The position numbers were made by a program, and so were the translations under genes. The notes under the pieces are model-generated. The model worked only from the letters and a program-made list of their open reading frames with translations, ran no database searches and was not told the origin of the DNA. A DNA stretch of 29,466 nucleotides from a virus: the IMG/VR virus record IMGVR_UViG_3300037107_000006, positions 1-29,466 of that record, one strand, 5' to 3'. Shown here piece after piece: positions 7,597 through 15,958 of the stretch (positions within the stretch are counted from its first letter, which is position 1; each line of letters opens with the position of its first letter).

Positions 7597-8514
7597 TTAG
7601 CTTATTGCACCAATTACATGAATACCCATTGAATTGTCGATCATCATACCAAACTGTTGGTAAATCTCCAAATTCCAGTAAGGAGGAGTAGGACGCATAT
7701 CGTCATACTGTTTGGTCTGGGCAGGCCCGTAAGTGATAAATTCACCAACGTTATTACCAATGACCAAAACCTTATCTTCTGGTACCAGTTTGTTATAATC
7801 TTCTGGGTTATCATAATTCTGAGGAACTACGATAATAGGAACTCCAGAGTATTGACCTAACCAGCCAGTTCTCATAACCTCTTCTAGAGCGGAATTAACT
7901 GCCCAAGTAGTAGGAGAAGCTGCACCATTATTCCAGAATGCACCAAATTTGGTGATTGGAGTAAGAGCAGCCCTAGTACCTACAATGGCTTTGGCTCCAG
8001 ATGTAGTCAAATTGATCTGCTTGATGGCATCATCTAATATAGTATATGTGAGTGGGCCATTAGCTGCAGTATAATTATTAGGAGTATTAGCTGCAGTCCA
8101 AATCGTAGTTAAAGCAGTAAAGACTTTATTCATAAGGAAATCATTCAGTTTAGCTACCATCTCGGAACGAATACTTTCGACAGTACCAAGTTCACCAGAT
8201 GCTAACTCCCAATAGTTTGCCAGAACTTTCACATCTGCACCATCAAGAATATAGTTAGCTCTTTCTGATACAGTCAATTCATTAGCGAGATGAATAGAAC
8301 CAGGAACTAAGGTATGAACATGAATTCCTTTCCGAACTTTCTTAACGAGAATATCACCGACATTAAGATTTCTGGTATTAAGCAGTAGACCAATAAAGTC
8401 AGTACTGATATGACCAGGATCAACATATTCAACAATCAATTGAGCTAGTGCGTCTCTCTTCGTAGTATCTTTCATTAAAGAAGCAACAGCTTCTTTCAGT
8501 TTTAAATTTTCCAT
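7597..8514 (-). CDS. Major capsid protein, 305 aa
   Basis: The call rests on length, position after protease/scaffold and decoration genes, and sequence character: an N-terminal helix, LLLNTRNLNVGD, a long helix at about 110-140 (the spine-helix position in HK97-fold proteins), and a C-terminal beta part with SGVPIIVVPQ and the closing 'MGIHVIGAIS'. There is no long N-terminal delta domain, which agrees with a separate scaffold made upstream. GGAGG lies 11 nt before the ATG. Perfect hairpins flank the gene on both sides, suggesting special mRNA handling. The HK97 fold is inferred. Confidence 0.8.
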   Translation of the reverse strand: MENLKLKEAVASLMKDTTKRDALAQLIVEYVDPGHISTDFIGLLLNTRNLNVGDILVKKVRKGIHVHTLVPGSIHLANELTVSERANYILDGADVKVLANYWELASGELGTVESIRSEMVAKLNDFLMNKVFTALTTIWTAANTPNNYTAANGPLTYTILDDAIKQINLTTSGAKAIVGTRAALTPITKFGAFWNNGAASPTTWAVNSALEEVMRTGWLGQYSGVPIIVVPQNYDNPEDYNKLVPEDKVLVIGNNVGEFITYGPAQTKQYDDMRPTPPYWNLEIYQQFGMMIDNSMGIHVIGAIS

Positions 8515-8550
8515 TAGCTTAAGAACCTCCGTGTAGTTAAATCCAAAGCT

Positions 8551-8579
8551 TATAGTGGGGAGTTAATATCCCCACTATA
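8551..8579 (-). other. Perfect 11-bp hairpin in the capsid-gene leader
   Basis: TATAGTGGGGA pairs with TCCCCACTATA over a 7-nt loop, between the decoration gene stop and the capsid Shine-Dalgarno (GGAGG at 8526-8530). No U-run follows in the direction of transcription. It mirrors the hairpin on the other side of the capsid gene, so 5'-end protection or processing of the capsid mRNA is more likely than termination. Confidence 0.7.
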
Positions 8580-8593
8580 TTATTTATTATATA

Positions 8594-9169
8594 TTATGGG
8601 CGAATCTTAACAGTCAAACGACCAGAAGTAGAATCATATGCTACAACCTGACCAACGACTCTAGCATCCATAGTAGATTGATATTTCAATTTACCTGCAT
8701 CTGTAGTATCTTCTGCCGTATTAGCAACAATCACAGGAGCACCAACAGTATGTAAGCTGTTACTAGCAATATAGCAACCAGAGGGTAATGTATAGGTACC
8801 TTCACCAAAAGCTAGAGCAGGAATCCCAGAGGGAATAGTTTTACTTTCCTGATAACCAGGATAGGTAGTATATACAGTCTCACTGGACATAGGCAAATTA
8901 GTGGCCTGATCCCAACCACCACGCAAAGCCCACGCATAAGCAGGCATTGGTAGATAGTAAGGAGGAGTACCATTATTTACTGCCCAAGTAATACAATACT
9001 TGGCAAAATTTGCTTCTGCAGCAGTAGCAGGAACAGCAACACCAGGCAGATCAGACATTGAGCCAAAATCTGCTGTATCAGCATTGGCTTTCAGTAATAC
9101 AAATCTACCCTCAACAACATCAGCTTGGGGGACTACCCCAATAACATCTTCAAAACGATTGATTTCCAT
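8594..9169 (-). CDS. Probable capsid decoration/cement protein, 191 aa
   Basis: Lies between scaffold and capsid genes, the usual place for a head decoration protein. It is Ala/Gly/Thr-rich and predicted beta. It opens with a strand-rich EGRFVLLKANADTADFGS, contains a central Pro/Tyr-rich loop (PPYYLPMPAYAWALRGG) and closes with VVGQVVAYDSTSGRLTVKIRP, a common end of trimeric cement proteins. AAGGAG is 9 nt before the ATG. The role follows from context and general character, not from a diagnostic motif. Confidence 0.6.
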   Translation of the reverse strand: MEINRFEDVIGVVPQADVVEGRFVLLKANADTADFGSMSDLPGVAVPATAAEANFAKYCITWAVNNGTPPYYLPMPAYAWALRGGWDQATNLPMSSETVYTTYPGYQESKTIPSGIPALAFGEGTYTLPSGCYIASNSLHTVGAPVIVANTAEDTTDAGKLKYQSTMDARVVGQVVAYDSTSGRLTVKIRP

Positions 9170-9172
9170 CGT

Positions 9173-9616
9173 CTAATTCTCCTTAGCCGTTTTACTTTCT
9201 AACAGGGCTTTGATAATTTCTTTATTACCCATAGCAACATTGTCTACAGTAATAACTGGAACTTTAACAGAAGCAGTAGCAACGTTAGCAGAAGCTTTAG
9301 CAAATGATACAAGTTCCTGAATAACGAAGTCTAACTGTGAATCTGCCATGCTCAATAATTCAGCTTTCTTCTCTTCGAAGTATTTCTCATCTTTCTGAAT
9401 ACCTGCGGTAGAGAATTTACCTTTAATTGCAGTCAGTTTCTCCGCATTAGCTTTCTGAGTATCTGCTTCCACTTTAAATTGTTTTAAGGTAGTAAACTCA
9501 GGTTCCATAGCATCAAACTTAGTCTTCAAATCCGTAAATTCTGCTTCCTTAGTCTTCAGAAGTTCTTCTTTCTTCTGTAAATCTAATTTAGCTTGTTCTA
9601 ATTCTTTCTCTTCCAT
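9173..9616 (-). CDS. Scaffold protein from an internal in-frame start, 147 aa
   Basis: Inside the protease gene, codon 276 is an ATG with GGAGG at 9625-9629 exactly 8 nt upstream, as good as any ribosome-binding site here. It begins precisely where the coiled-coil domain begins (MEEKELEQAK). The product would be protease-free scaffold, as with lambda C/Nu3, where a shorter scaffold is made from the same frame. The protease-fused copy would be the minor form. Use of this start is inferred from sequence. Confidence 0.6.
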   Translation of the reverse strand: MEEKELEQAKLDLQKKEELLKTKEAEFTDLKTKFDAMEPEFTTLKQFKVEADTQKANAEKLTAIKGKFSTAGIQKDEKYFEEKKAELLSMADSQLDFVIQELVSFAKASANVATASVKVPVITVDNVAMGNKEIIKALLESKTAKEN

Positions 9617-10441
9617 CTTATTGTCCTCCGTGCTGGCTTCAGCACTTGATAATAGTTTCTGAGCTTTTGATTGTAACGAACTCTTAAGACTATCCGAAAT
9701 ATTTGATTGAGGTATTCTAGCAATAGCATTACGCAAATGGGGCAAATCAGTCTTGCCACTAGAATCCTTATATGGGAAATGTCTTAGACTTCGTGGTACG
9801 GTCTTGCCTTCTCCGTCTTTCTTTCCACCAGATTCAACATATAAGAAAGCCGAATCAGGAAGATCATCAATAAATGCTCTAGTCCATACTGCTGCTTCAC
9901 TTAACTCTGCAGTAACTTCCTCTATCTCTACAGAAGAGAAAGCTATAAATGGAGTTCTGCCACTATATGCTGGCATACCAACAACAGCTAAACCATTTAA
10001 TACACAATCTTTCAGGACTTCAACATCATTTACCATATCAGATGATGCATAAGCTAATTCAAAGCTTACGTTGGGGGGATTCCCCTCATCATACATCTTC
10101 TTAAGTAGTGCTATATCATCTGGTCTCTCTTTTGACCACAGGGCAGCTAAAGCAATAACTTTGTTGCCTTCTTTAGATAAATTTGATATAACGCCTATTG
10201 GATTACCTAGTGCTTCTTTATGTCCTTTAGATATCTGATTACGTGCCATCTTTATTGGAGCATTGATACCTGTTTTAATAATATTATCAAACTCCGATTC
10301 TGGCACCTGCTGTTTATTGGCATTAGGGTCTGAGTCACATACTACAATTTTAGCCCACTGATATAGAGGATTGAGACTGACACTTGCATTTGCCTCAAAT
10401 AACTCAATATTAGTCTTTAATTCAATAGATTTGGTTTCCAC
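9173..10441 (-). CDS. Prohead protease fused to scaffold, 422 aa
   Basis: Residues about 1-170 resemble the serine prohead protease of the DUF2213/U35 type: H74 in KGHKEALGNPIG and S126 in NVSFELAYAS are the likely catalytic pair, followed by GMPAYSGRTPF. Residues about 188-246 hold a conserved phage motif (IDDLPDSAF, then KTVPRSLRHFPYKD, then LRNAIARIPQS). From about 276 the protein is a charged coiled coil plus an Ala/Val-rich tail, as in scaffolds. The start is GTG, with GGGAG 7 nt upstream and immediately after a hairpin. It should cleave scaffold and capsid arms during head maturation. Catalytic residues are predicted from pattern. Confidence 0.8.
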   Translation of the reverse strand: METKSIELKTNIELFEANASVSLNPLYQWAKIVVCDSDPNANKQQVPESEFDNIIKTGINAPIKMARNQISKGHKEALGNPIGVISNLSKEGNKVIALAALWSKERPDDIALLKKMYDEGNPPNVSFELAYASSDMVNDVEVLKDCVLNGLAVVGMPAYSGRTPFIAFSSVEIEEVTAELSEAAVWTRAFIDDLPDSAFLYVESGGKKDGEGKTVPRSLRHFPYKDSSGKTDLPHLRNAIARIPQSNISDSLKSSLQSKAQKLLSSAEASTEDNKMEEKELEQAKLDLQKKEELLKTKEAEFTDLKTKFDAMEPEFTTLKQFKVEADTQKANAEKLTAIKGKFSTAGIQKDEKYFEEKKAELLSMADSQLDFVIQELVSFAKASANVATASVKVPVITVDNVAMGNKEIIKALLESKTAKEN

Positions 10442-10453
10442 TAATGCACTCCC

Positions 10454-10479
10454 AAATTCAGGGTATTTCTCCTGAATTT
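10454..10479 (-). promoter_or_regulatory. Hairpin abutting the protease Shine-Dalgarno
   Basis: AAATTCAGG pairs fully with CCTGAATTT across an 8-nt loop. The Shine-Dalgarno GGGAG (10449-10453) starts at the very next base, 7 nt before the GTG. The 5' arm plus loop itself contains CAGGAG. It lies in the leader that would start from the putative late promoter at 10498-10529. It could expose the site, modulate initiation or protect the 5' end. Confidence 0.55.
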
Positions 10480-10497
10480 TATTTATATATACTATTA

Positions 10498-10529
10498 ATT
10501 ATACACCTTATTTGATATTATAGCGGAAT
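10498..10529 (-). promoter_or_regulatory. Putative late promoter, copy 1 (ATTCCGCTATAA box)
   Basis: On the minus strand ATTCCGCTATAA (10529-10518) is followed by TATAATTA, with 19 nt between CCGC and TATAAT. The same box with the same spacing occurs at 19325-19356. There is no TTGACA-like -35. It sits in the only sizeable gap between the portal and protease genes, pointing at the protease, scaffold and capsid genes. A phage-activated or alternative-sigma promoter is inferred. Confidence 0.55.
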
Positions 10530-10535
10530 ATGACC

Positions 10536-12110
10536 TTATTTGGGTAAATTATCTGTAGGTTTTGGTGCATTTTGGTTATTACCTGCTGGATTTTGACTAT
10601 CAGTAGGAGTACTTGGCTGGTCACTATTAGGTACAGTAGGAGCAGGACTAAATGGTTGAGGAGCAAAGGAACCAATTTGTTTCTCTTGCATTAACTTATC
10701 TTCTTCTTCTTTCTGGTTAACCTCATCATTCCAATTTATACCTAAAGCATTATCAAATGTAGTTCTAGATATATTACCATTCTTATATAAGGTCGATAAT
10801 GCAGCGAAAAAGTCTTTGAATGCTGATATATTAATTGGTTCAAATGATATATCGGGAGCAGAGTTAAATGAGTTTTGCCTAGCTACTTCATTAACTATAT
10901 AACTTAATACTTGAACTATGTGTGATCTAAAATTCTCCATAGTTTTAGCTGGAGACATCATTGCATATTCTGGAGTAGAGGTATTACTTTTCTCTGATTC
11001 TCCAGTAATAATTATTCTTGGCATACCCAAAGCAAATAATATTTCTTGATTAATTTCAGTATATTTAGAATCACTAATTAATGCCTCTATATCTGGCATA
11101 ATCCAGTCAATTTGTAGTGTATGATTAGCAAACAATTGGAATATTCTTTCTACATTATTACCCTGACCATCTCTCCATAACACCTGGTTCTTCAATTCTG
11201 CTAAAGAGTCAGCATTGTCTTCTGTTAATGGGAAATCCTTATCTCCCAATCTGAATAACAGAATAGCACTAATTACTCTAGAAGCTACAGAATAATCCAT
11301 TCTTCGTAAATTACGTTTATGTTGTAATGCTTCCAGTGCAGATTCCAAATAAGGAATAGGATAGGGTTCATATGATTGTGGTTTACGTCTAAAGATATTA
11401 TCATTATTTAATAATACCTTCTTAGCTCCATCATTTACCTGAGTTACAAATTGTGGATAGGATACCAATAAATTATTGTATAAATCTACATCTTTAGTAC
11501 CATCAGGATAAGTACCACCACTGGTTATAAATGAAACTAATTTATCTGGTACACTTACATAATAAGAAACCTTTGGCCCTAATAGTGAAGAATTTATGGT
11601 TATTGTTGCAGGGTCTCTTATCCACATAGTTGTTGGTAGGGTAAGTGTAGTATATTTCTTAATATTATATGCATTTAGTTGTTCTTTAGTTACTGGGGTA
11701 AACTCAATCTCTGGTACAACTAATCCAGATAATAGATACTCATGTGCCATTAATTGAGCAAACTCTTTCAACTTTGGTTTGAGAGCATCAAATACTCTGT
11801 ATACGTTATCAGATAGATTTTCCCTACTCATAACTATGTCCGTTACTCCAAGGTCTACTAATTTATTTATTGTAGTGGAACTAAGTGGGTCTCTCTTGTA
11901 GAAGAATCTACATTGATTTACTATCTTTAGATAGTTATCTGTAGTATTTCTGTCTAAAGTGTCTACTTCCACCGTAGACCAGGGATTATAAGAATTAGTG
12001 CCTAATGGTGTCATTATAGCAGCTATAGCATCATTATTTAATTTACCCTTTGGTATAGTAATAGATGCTGCAGCTTTCTTTGTAGTTTTACTAGTTGATT
12101 TGCTTTCCAT
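10536..12110 (-). CDS. Portal protein, 524 aa
   Basis: Follows the large terminase and precedes the protease, with family-typical length. Residues 50-110 contain the early portal pattern (KIVNQCRFFYKRDPL, then INKLVDLG). A central beta-rich wing follows, then a helical stem region (about 270-400) with ILFALGMPRIII around residue 360. The last about 55 residues are low-complexity, Pro/Asn/Gln/Ser-rich and probably disordered. TAAGGATG at the terminase stop is its ribosome-binding site. It should form the dodecameric DNA channel at one capsid vertex. Confidence 0.85.
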   Translation of the reverse strand: MESKSTSKTTKKAAASITIPKGKLNNDAIAAIMTPLGTNSYNPWSTVEVDTLDRNTTDNYLKIVNQCRFFYKRDPLSSTTINKLVDLGVTDIVMSRENLSDNVYRVFDALKPKLKEFAQLMAHEYLLSGLVVPEIEFTPVTKEQLNAYNIKKYTTLTLPTTMWIRDPATITINSSLLGPKVSYYVSVPDKLVSFITSGGTYPDGTKDVDLYNNLLVSYPQFVTQVNDGAKKVLLNNDNIFRRKPQSYEPYPIPYLESALEALQHKRNLRRMDYSVASRVISAILLFRLGDKDFPLTEDNADSLAELKNQVLWRDGQGNNVERIFQLFANHTLQIDWIMPDIEALISDSKYTEINQEILFALGMPRIIITGESEKSNTSTPEYAMMSPAKTMENFRSHIVQVLSYIVNEVARQNSFNSAPDISFEPINISAFKDFFAALSTLYKNGNISRTTFDNALGINWNDEVNQKEEEDKLMQEKQIGSFAPQPFSPAPTVPNSDQPSTPTDSQNPAGNNQNAPKPTDNLPK

Positions 12111-12119
12111 ATATCATCC

Positions 12120-14891
12120 TTAAACCCAAATGGGCTTCAATAAACTTTTCTGTTTAGTATTAACTCTGAAAGATTCATTCTCTAAGTAATAGGCCAATAC
12201 CCCACATAATAATGCAGAAGTGAAATGGTCTTCTCCACGCTTACCTCCCCTGACTGTTAATGTCTTATATGTTATATCCCCACTAACACTCTTAGAGTAG
12301 GTCATACGTTCCAGTTCTGTTACCATTTCCAAATCCATAGTAGAATAAATTATCTTTTGATTATTGGAATAATCCTGTAGAGCAGAAACTGAGAATGGTT
12401 TAGTCTTATTCTTTATTTCTTTACCTTCACTATCAAATCCTAATGATATTGAGGATGAAAAATCTATTGGTATTAGTCTCTTAGTATAATTCTTATGTAT
12501 ATAGTCATTATCATTTTGTAAATGATGTAGTGTAGACATACCAGAGTTACCCTTATCCATTCCTATAATAATTGGATTATATTTAGTATCTAGGATATCT
12601 ATTAGTTTCTCTTGAATTGTATAAGAAACTTTGTCCATTCTTATACGTGCATGAAAATGAATTCTGTCTTCACTATCTAGATATAAGATTTGAATGGCAG
12701 TAGGTTCAGTATAACCTAAATCTATTCCCATTATTGTTCTAAGTCTTTTATCAGATATTGAGGGTAATGATGATATCTTAGTCAAATATTCAGACAAGTT
12801 CTCTTGTAATTGTAGTCCACTTAATTCCAATTTATACACAGGTTCTGACTTCAGTAGAAATGAAGAACGATCAAATAATGAGAAAATTGGTTTTCCATGT
12901 TCTGCACAGTTATGAGCAGAGAACCCACAGGTTACATACGAGTTATCACCTTCTACTTCTAAATTGTAAACCTTTCCAGAATAGGGTATTGTTTTTATGT
13001 TTCTAATTCTAATAGAGAGGTCTCCATTGTCAAATGTATCAAAAGTATCTTTTAGGTTACAGTATATGGTCTTTATTTCTTTTACATTTAATGCTATTGT
13101 ATAACAACCAGTTGTGGTTGTTTTTTTGGCATTATGATATATTTGTATTTCTTTACCACCAGCAGAATATATAAGTGATGGGTGAATAGAAAAACCATAT
13201 AGTATGTGTAAAATTCCGTATGCCAAATCTTTTGATACAGTAGTATAGGTTTGTTTCATATCTTTATTGTGTAGACTTAAACTTCCATCCCCAGCGAATA
13301 AACCCTCAAGATATGGTAATAATTCTTGTGAAGTTACACCGACAAGAAAAGATGGAACGTGTTTATTGTGTGCCCCATGTCCTATGTACTTAGAAATAAA
13401 CTTTGAGAATATAACTGAACTGAATACTAAGTATCTACCATTTCCTGCAAAAGTTTCCCAATAATGCAATCCCAAAGTATCAAGAACTCTTTTAGACTTA
13501 TCTACAATACCCTGTTCCAAAATGTTCAAAGCAATAGAACACTGGCCTCTTTCTTCATGATTAGACCCTTCCGCAGTAAATAGTCCAAGTAAGAATAGTA
13601 AGTCTGAATCTAGCTCCGTTCTTTTAATAAATTTTCCACGTAATGAACGTATACTTTCATTTCTTGTTCTACAACTAGCATATACACTACCTTCTTTAAC
13701 TACACCAAATTCTGAAAAATCAATATACTTTGGAAGATGTCTAGTATATTTAACATTAGGAAAGCTAACTCTGTCTAAAGCAGTATACTCTTTTGCAGCA
13801 ATAAAACTAGGGAAAAGTGATTTAATATTATTTGGTCTTATATTTTTATTAAGATTTCCCTTCCATATAGCATACGGTTTATTTCCACTCCATGTAACCT
13901 TTTTGAGTTTCATTCCATAAATAGGATGATCTGGTGTACATATAATTGGTTTATACAAATGCTCTGTTTTAATCTCTATTGCATCCCCATTATAATCTCT
14001 TTCAAAAGTTTTTACTACTTTTCCCCAACCCCCTTTGTGAGTTAAAACAGTATCTCCTACTTGTATGTCTACTATGTCTTTAATGTCATTATCTGTAATT
14101 ATAGGAGTATTAGGAGCAAAACACACTAGATGAATATAATCATCTGAGTCTTCACCACCATATTGATCTATGGCCTTACGTTTATCTTCATCAGTGAATC
14201 TGGGATTCTGATAAGCAGTAATATGGTGCTTAGAATAATTGGAGTCTTCTTGGTCACAGTGATAATTTACACTTTTCTCTCTTATTCCTGTAGGAACACC
14301 AGCTACCATTAATTTATATCCATCAGTAAAAGTATTAAGTGTTGGTTGTAATTCAACCCAAGTTCCCCAAGGGTAGTAACCTGATTCGTCTACTATAACA
14401 AATGGACTATGTAATCCAATTACTGTAGCTCCAGTTCCAGTCTGTCCAGCTATACGGCACATCAATAGGGATTGATTAGTTAGCTTGATAGTAAAATCAG
14501 AAGAATTAATTCCTCCTGCTCGTTCTATAAAGTGTCTCAGGAATGTATTGGAGCGTAACATCCTAATTAGATTGGAGAATACGGGCTCAAGATGAACTTT
14601 AGATGGTACAGTGTATACAATATAGTCTTCTGGAAATGTTTTGAATATTAATAACCACAATATTAATGCAGTTAAGGCCATAGTCTTACCAGTGGCACGG
14701 GCTTCTACTATACTTACATAATTACTAAAGTCTAGTAATATTTCCTTCTGATACCAAGTTAATTCAAATGGTTCCTCTGTTTCAAGTTTATCGTAGTTAT
14801 ACATAAACTCACACAGCATAACAGGATTCCGAATCAACTCGAATATCATCATATCCACATCTGTTTGGTGACACTTTTCTTCTATTGGCAA
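12120..14891 (-). CDS. terL: Terminase large subunit interrupted by an intein, 923 aa
   Basis: ATPase part (1-256): deviant Walker A ARATGKT (64-70), Walker B VIVDE (165-169) and coupling motif VAGVPTG (196-202). The nuclease part lies after the intein: D724 in IMGIDLGYTEP, D779 in IIGMDKG and D888 in GEDHFTSALL, the RNase H-like acidic triad. An intein occupies residues 257-661; spliced length would be 518 aa, normal for TerL. The start is TTG with GAGG 5 nt upstream, and no better ATG is near. The enzyme packages and cuts DNA at the portal. It depends on splicing, because the intein separates ATPase from nuclease. Confidence 0.93.
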   Translation of the reverse strand: MPIEEKCHQTDVDMMIFELIRNPVMLCEFMYNYDKLETEEPFELTWYQKEILLDFSNYVSIVEARATGKTMALTALILWLLIFKTFPEDYIVYTVPSKVHLEPVFSNLIRMLRSNTFLRHFIERAGGINSSDFTIKLTNQSLLMCRIAGQTGTGATVIGLHSPFVIVDESGYYPWGTWVELQPTLNTFTDGYKLMVAGVPTGIREKSVNYHCDQEDSNYSKHHITAYQNPRFTDEDKRKAIDQYGGEDSDDYIHLVCFAPNTPIITDNDIKDIVDIQVGDTVLTHKGGWGKVVKTFERDYNGDAIEIKTEHLYKPIICTPDHPIYGMKLKKVTWSGNKPYAIWKGNLNKNIRPNNIKSLFPSFIAAKEYTALDRVSFPNVKYTRHLPKYIDFSEFGVVKEGSVYASCRTRNESIRSLRGKFIKRTELDSDLLFLLGLFTAEGSNHEERGQCSIALNILEQGIVDKSKRVLDTLGLHYWETFAGNGRYLVFSSVIFSKFISKYIGHGAHNKHVPSFLVGVTSQELLPYLEGLFAGDGSLSLHNKDMKQTYTTVSKDLAYGILHILYGFSIHPSLIYSAGGKEIQIYHNAKKTTTTGCYTIALNVKEIKTIYCNLKDTFDTFDNGDLSIRIRNIKTIPYSGKVYNLEVEGDNSYVTCGFSAHNCAEHGKPIFSLFDRSSFLLKSEPVYKLELSGLQLQENLSEYLTKISSLPSISDKRLRTIMGIDLGYTEPTAIQILYLDSEDRIHFHARIRMDKVSYTIQEKLIDILDTKYNPIIIGMDKGNSGMSTLHHLQNDNDYIHKNYTKRLIPIDFSSSISLGFDSEGKEIKNKTKPFSVSALQDYSNNQKIIYSTMDLEMVTELERMTYSKSVSGDITYKTLTVRGGKRGEDHFTSALLCGVLAYYLENESFRVNTKQKSLLKPIWV
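12909..14123 (-). mobile_element. LAGLIDADG-type intein in terL, 405 aa
   Basis: The N-terminal splice block begins at C257 (CFAPNTPII). Block B holds TPDH with T319/H322. Two dodecapeptide motifs of a homing endonuclease are seen: LLGLFTAEGS (E441) and LEGLFAGDGS (D535). The C-terminal block runs VYNLEVEGDNSYV to S-A-H660-N661, followed by extein C662. All splice residues are present, so it should be active by the class 1 mechanism, and both metal-binding acidic residues of the endonuclease are kept. Splicing joins DDYIHLV to CAEHGKP. Confidence 0.93.
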
Positions 14892-14915
14892 ATTTACCTC
14901 TTGATTTTCCTGATG

Positions 14916-15119
14916 TTATTTATTATTTATAGTAATCTCATCATACATTGGTTGAAAATTCTTTGTATCCTTAGCACCTGCACGGAAATACTCTTGACCA
15001 CCATCTACAAATATCTCTCCACATTTACAAGATACAAAATCATGTACAGACTTTGATTCTATAATATCTCCACACTTTAAACATTTTGCACGATTATGAT
15101 ACTGTTTTTCTGTTATCAT
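14916..15119 (-). CDS. Small zinc-ribbon protein (DUF7695-like), 67 aa
   Basis: Cysteines C13-x2-C16 and C31-x-C33 form a zinc ribbon within a highly recognisable pattern: AKCLKCGDIIESKSVHDFV, CKCG, FVDGGQEY. This pattern recurs in a widespread small family that I recall as DUF7695, of unknown function, common in phages and low-GC bacteria. The ATG overlaps the stop of the glycosyltransferase gene (ATGA), so it is coupled to the sugar block, and it lies directly before terL. The function is not known; nucleic-acid or protein binding is a guess from the fold. Confidence 0.7.
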   Translation of the reverse strand: MITEKQYHNRAKCLKCGDIIESKSVHDFVSCKCGEIFVDGGQEYFRAGAKDTKNFQPMYDEITINNK

Positions 15120-15958
15120 ATATTTTCTCTTATCTTGGTAAAGATATTAGTTACTATTGTCTTCCAATCAAAGGTGTTTCTTATCTCTTCAAGTTCAGGT
15201 AAAGTGATTTCCTTTGGGTCTTCATTCAATATAGAGACTAACTGGTCTACTATATTACCTTTCATATCAATTACCTTACTATACTTACTATACCAATCAT
15301 AGGTATCAATATTAGGAATTATAGGTGTAGCACCACAAAATAATCCTTCTATTCCCATCATCTCAAATCCCTCTACATCTCTTAAACAGGAGACATATTG
15401 AGATTCATTTAATACTTGTCTTAACTCATTATCCTCCATGTAAGGAAGGAAATGGTACCTACTTCCAAATTTGAAATCCTCACCAGTATGATACATATCC
15501 TTGTTTGACAACACACAAGCAGCATATAACTTATCTATACATTCTGTAGAAGCCACATGACCTGTAGTAAATACCTTTCTGTTTCTAATAGAAGTTGTAG
15601 TATAGAATGTGTTCTTGTCTGCTCCCCAAGGACAGTGTAGAAAGTTAAATTTCTTATCTGTATACTTAGTTAAATCATGAAAGGAAACAGTTAAATTGGC
15701 TTCTTCCCATAACTTGGGCCAATTATAGTATCCACTAGTGAAATAAGTATGCTGAATAATTATAGTCTTTAATCCTGCAGATATACAATTCTCTATTGGT
15801 ATAACTTCACCACCACCAACAGCATGTAGTATTTCCATTTCAGAGATAGTTGGATCACTTACCCACTCTATCCATTCTGGAGAATACTGGTGAAATGCTT
15901 TAGATATCCTATCGAAAGCTTTACCTAAATTATGATCCTTATGCTCAAATACTCTCAT
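15116..15958 (-). CDS. GT-B glycosyltransferase, 280 aa
   Basis: The C-terminal part carries an E-x7-E motif (E196-GFEMMGI-E204) followed by GLFCGATPIIPN, as in GT4-like donor domains. The N-terminal part has an ILHAVGGGEVIPIEN segment and an internal IIIQHTY strand. It is shorter than usual for GT-B enzymes, so the acceptor domain is reduced. There is no Shine-Dalgarno; the start lies within the end of the epimerase gene (14-nt overlap) and would be translated by coupling. With the epimerase and the GT-A/methyltransferase fusion it forms a three-gene sugar module. Substrates are unknown. Confidence 0.7.
   Translation of the reverse strand: MRVFEHKDHNLGKAFDRISKAFHQYSPEWIEWVSDPTISEMEILHAVGGGEVIPIENCISAGLKTIIIQHTYFTSGYYNWPKLWEEANLTVSFHDLTKYTDKKFNFLHCPWGADKNTFYTTTSIRNRKVFTTGHVASTECIDKLYAACVLSNKDMYHTGEDFKFGSRYHFLPYMEDNELRQVLNESQYVSCLRDVEGFEMMGIEGLFCGATPIIPNIDTYDWYSKYSKVIDMKGNIVDQLVSILNEDPKEITLPELEEIRNTFDWKTIVTNIFTKIRENI

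Noticed and set aside
7556-8579. Calling the two capsid-flanking hairpins Rho-independent terminators
   Set aside because: Neither stem is followed by a U-run on the transcribed (minus) strand, and genes needed for the head continue downstream.
8570-8593. AT-rich stretch before the capsid leader as a promoter
   Set aside because: No TTGACA-like or ATTCCGC element at a suitable distance on the minus strand; only AT-rich sequence.
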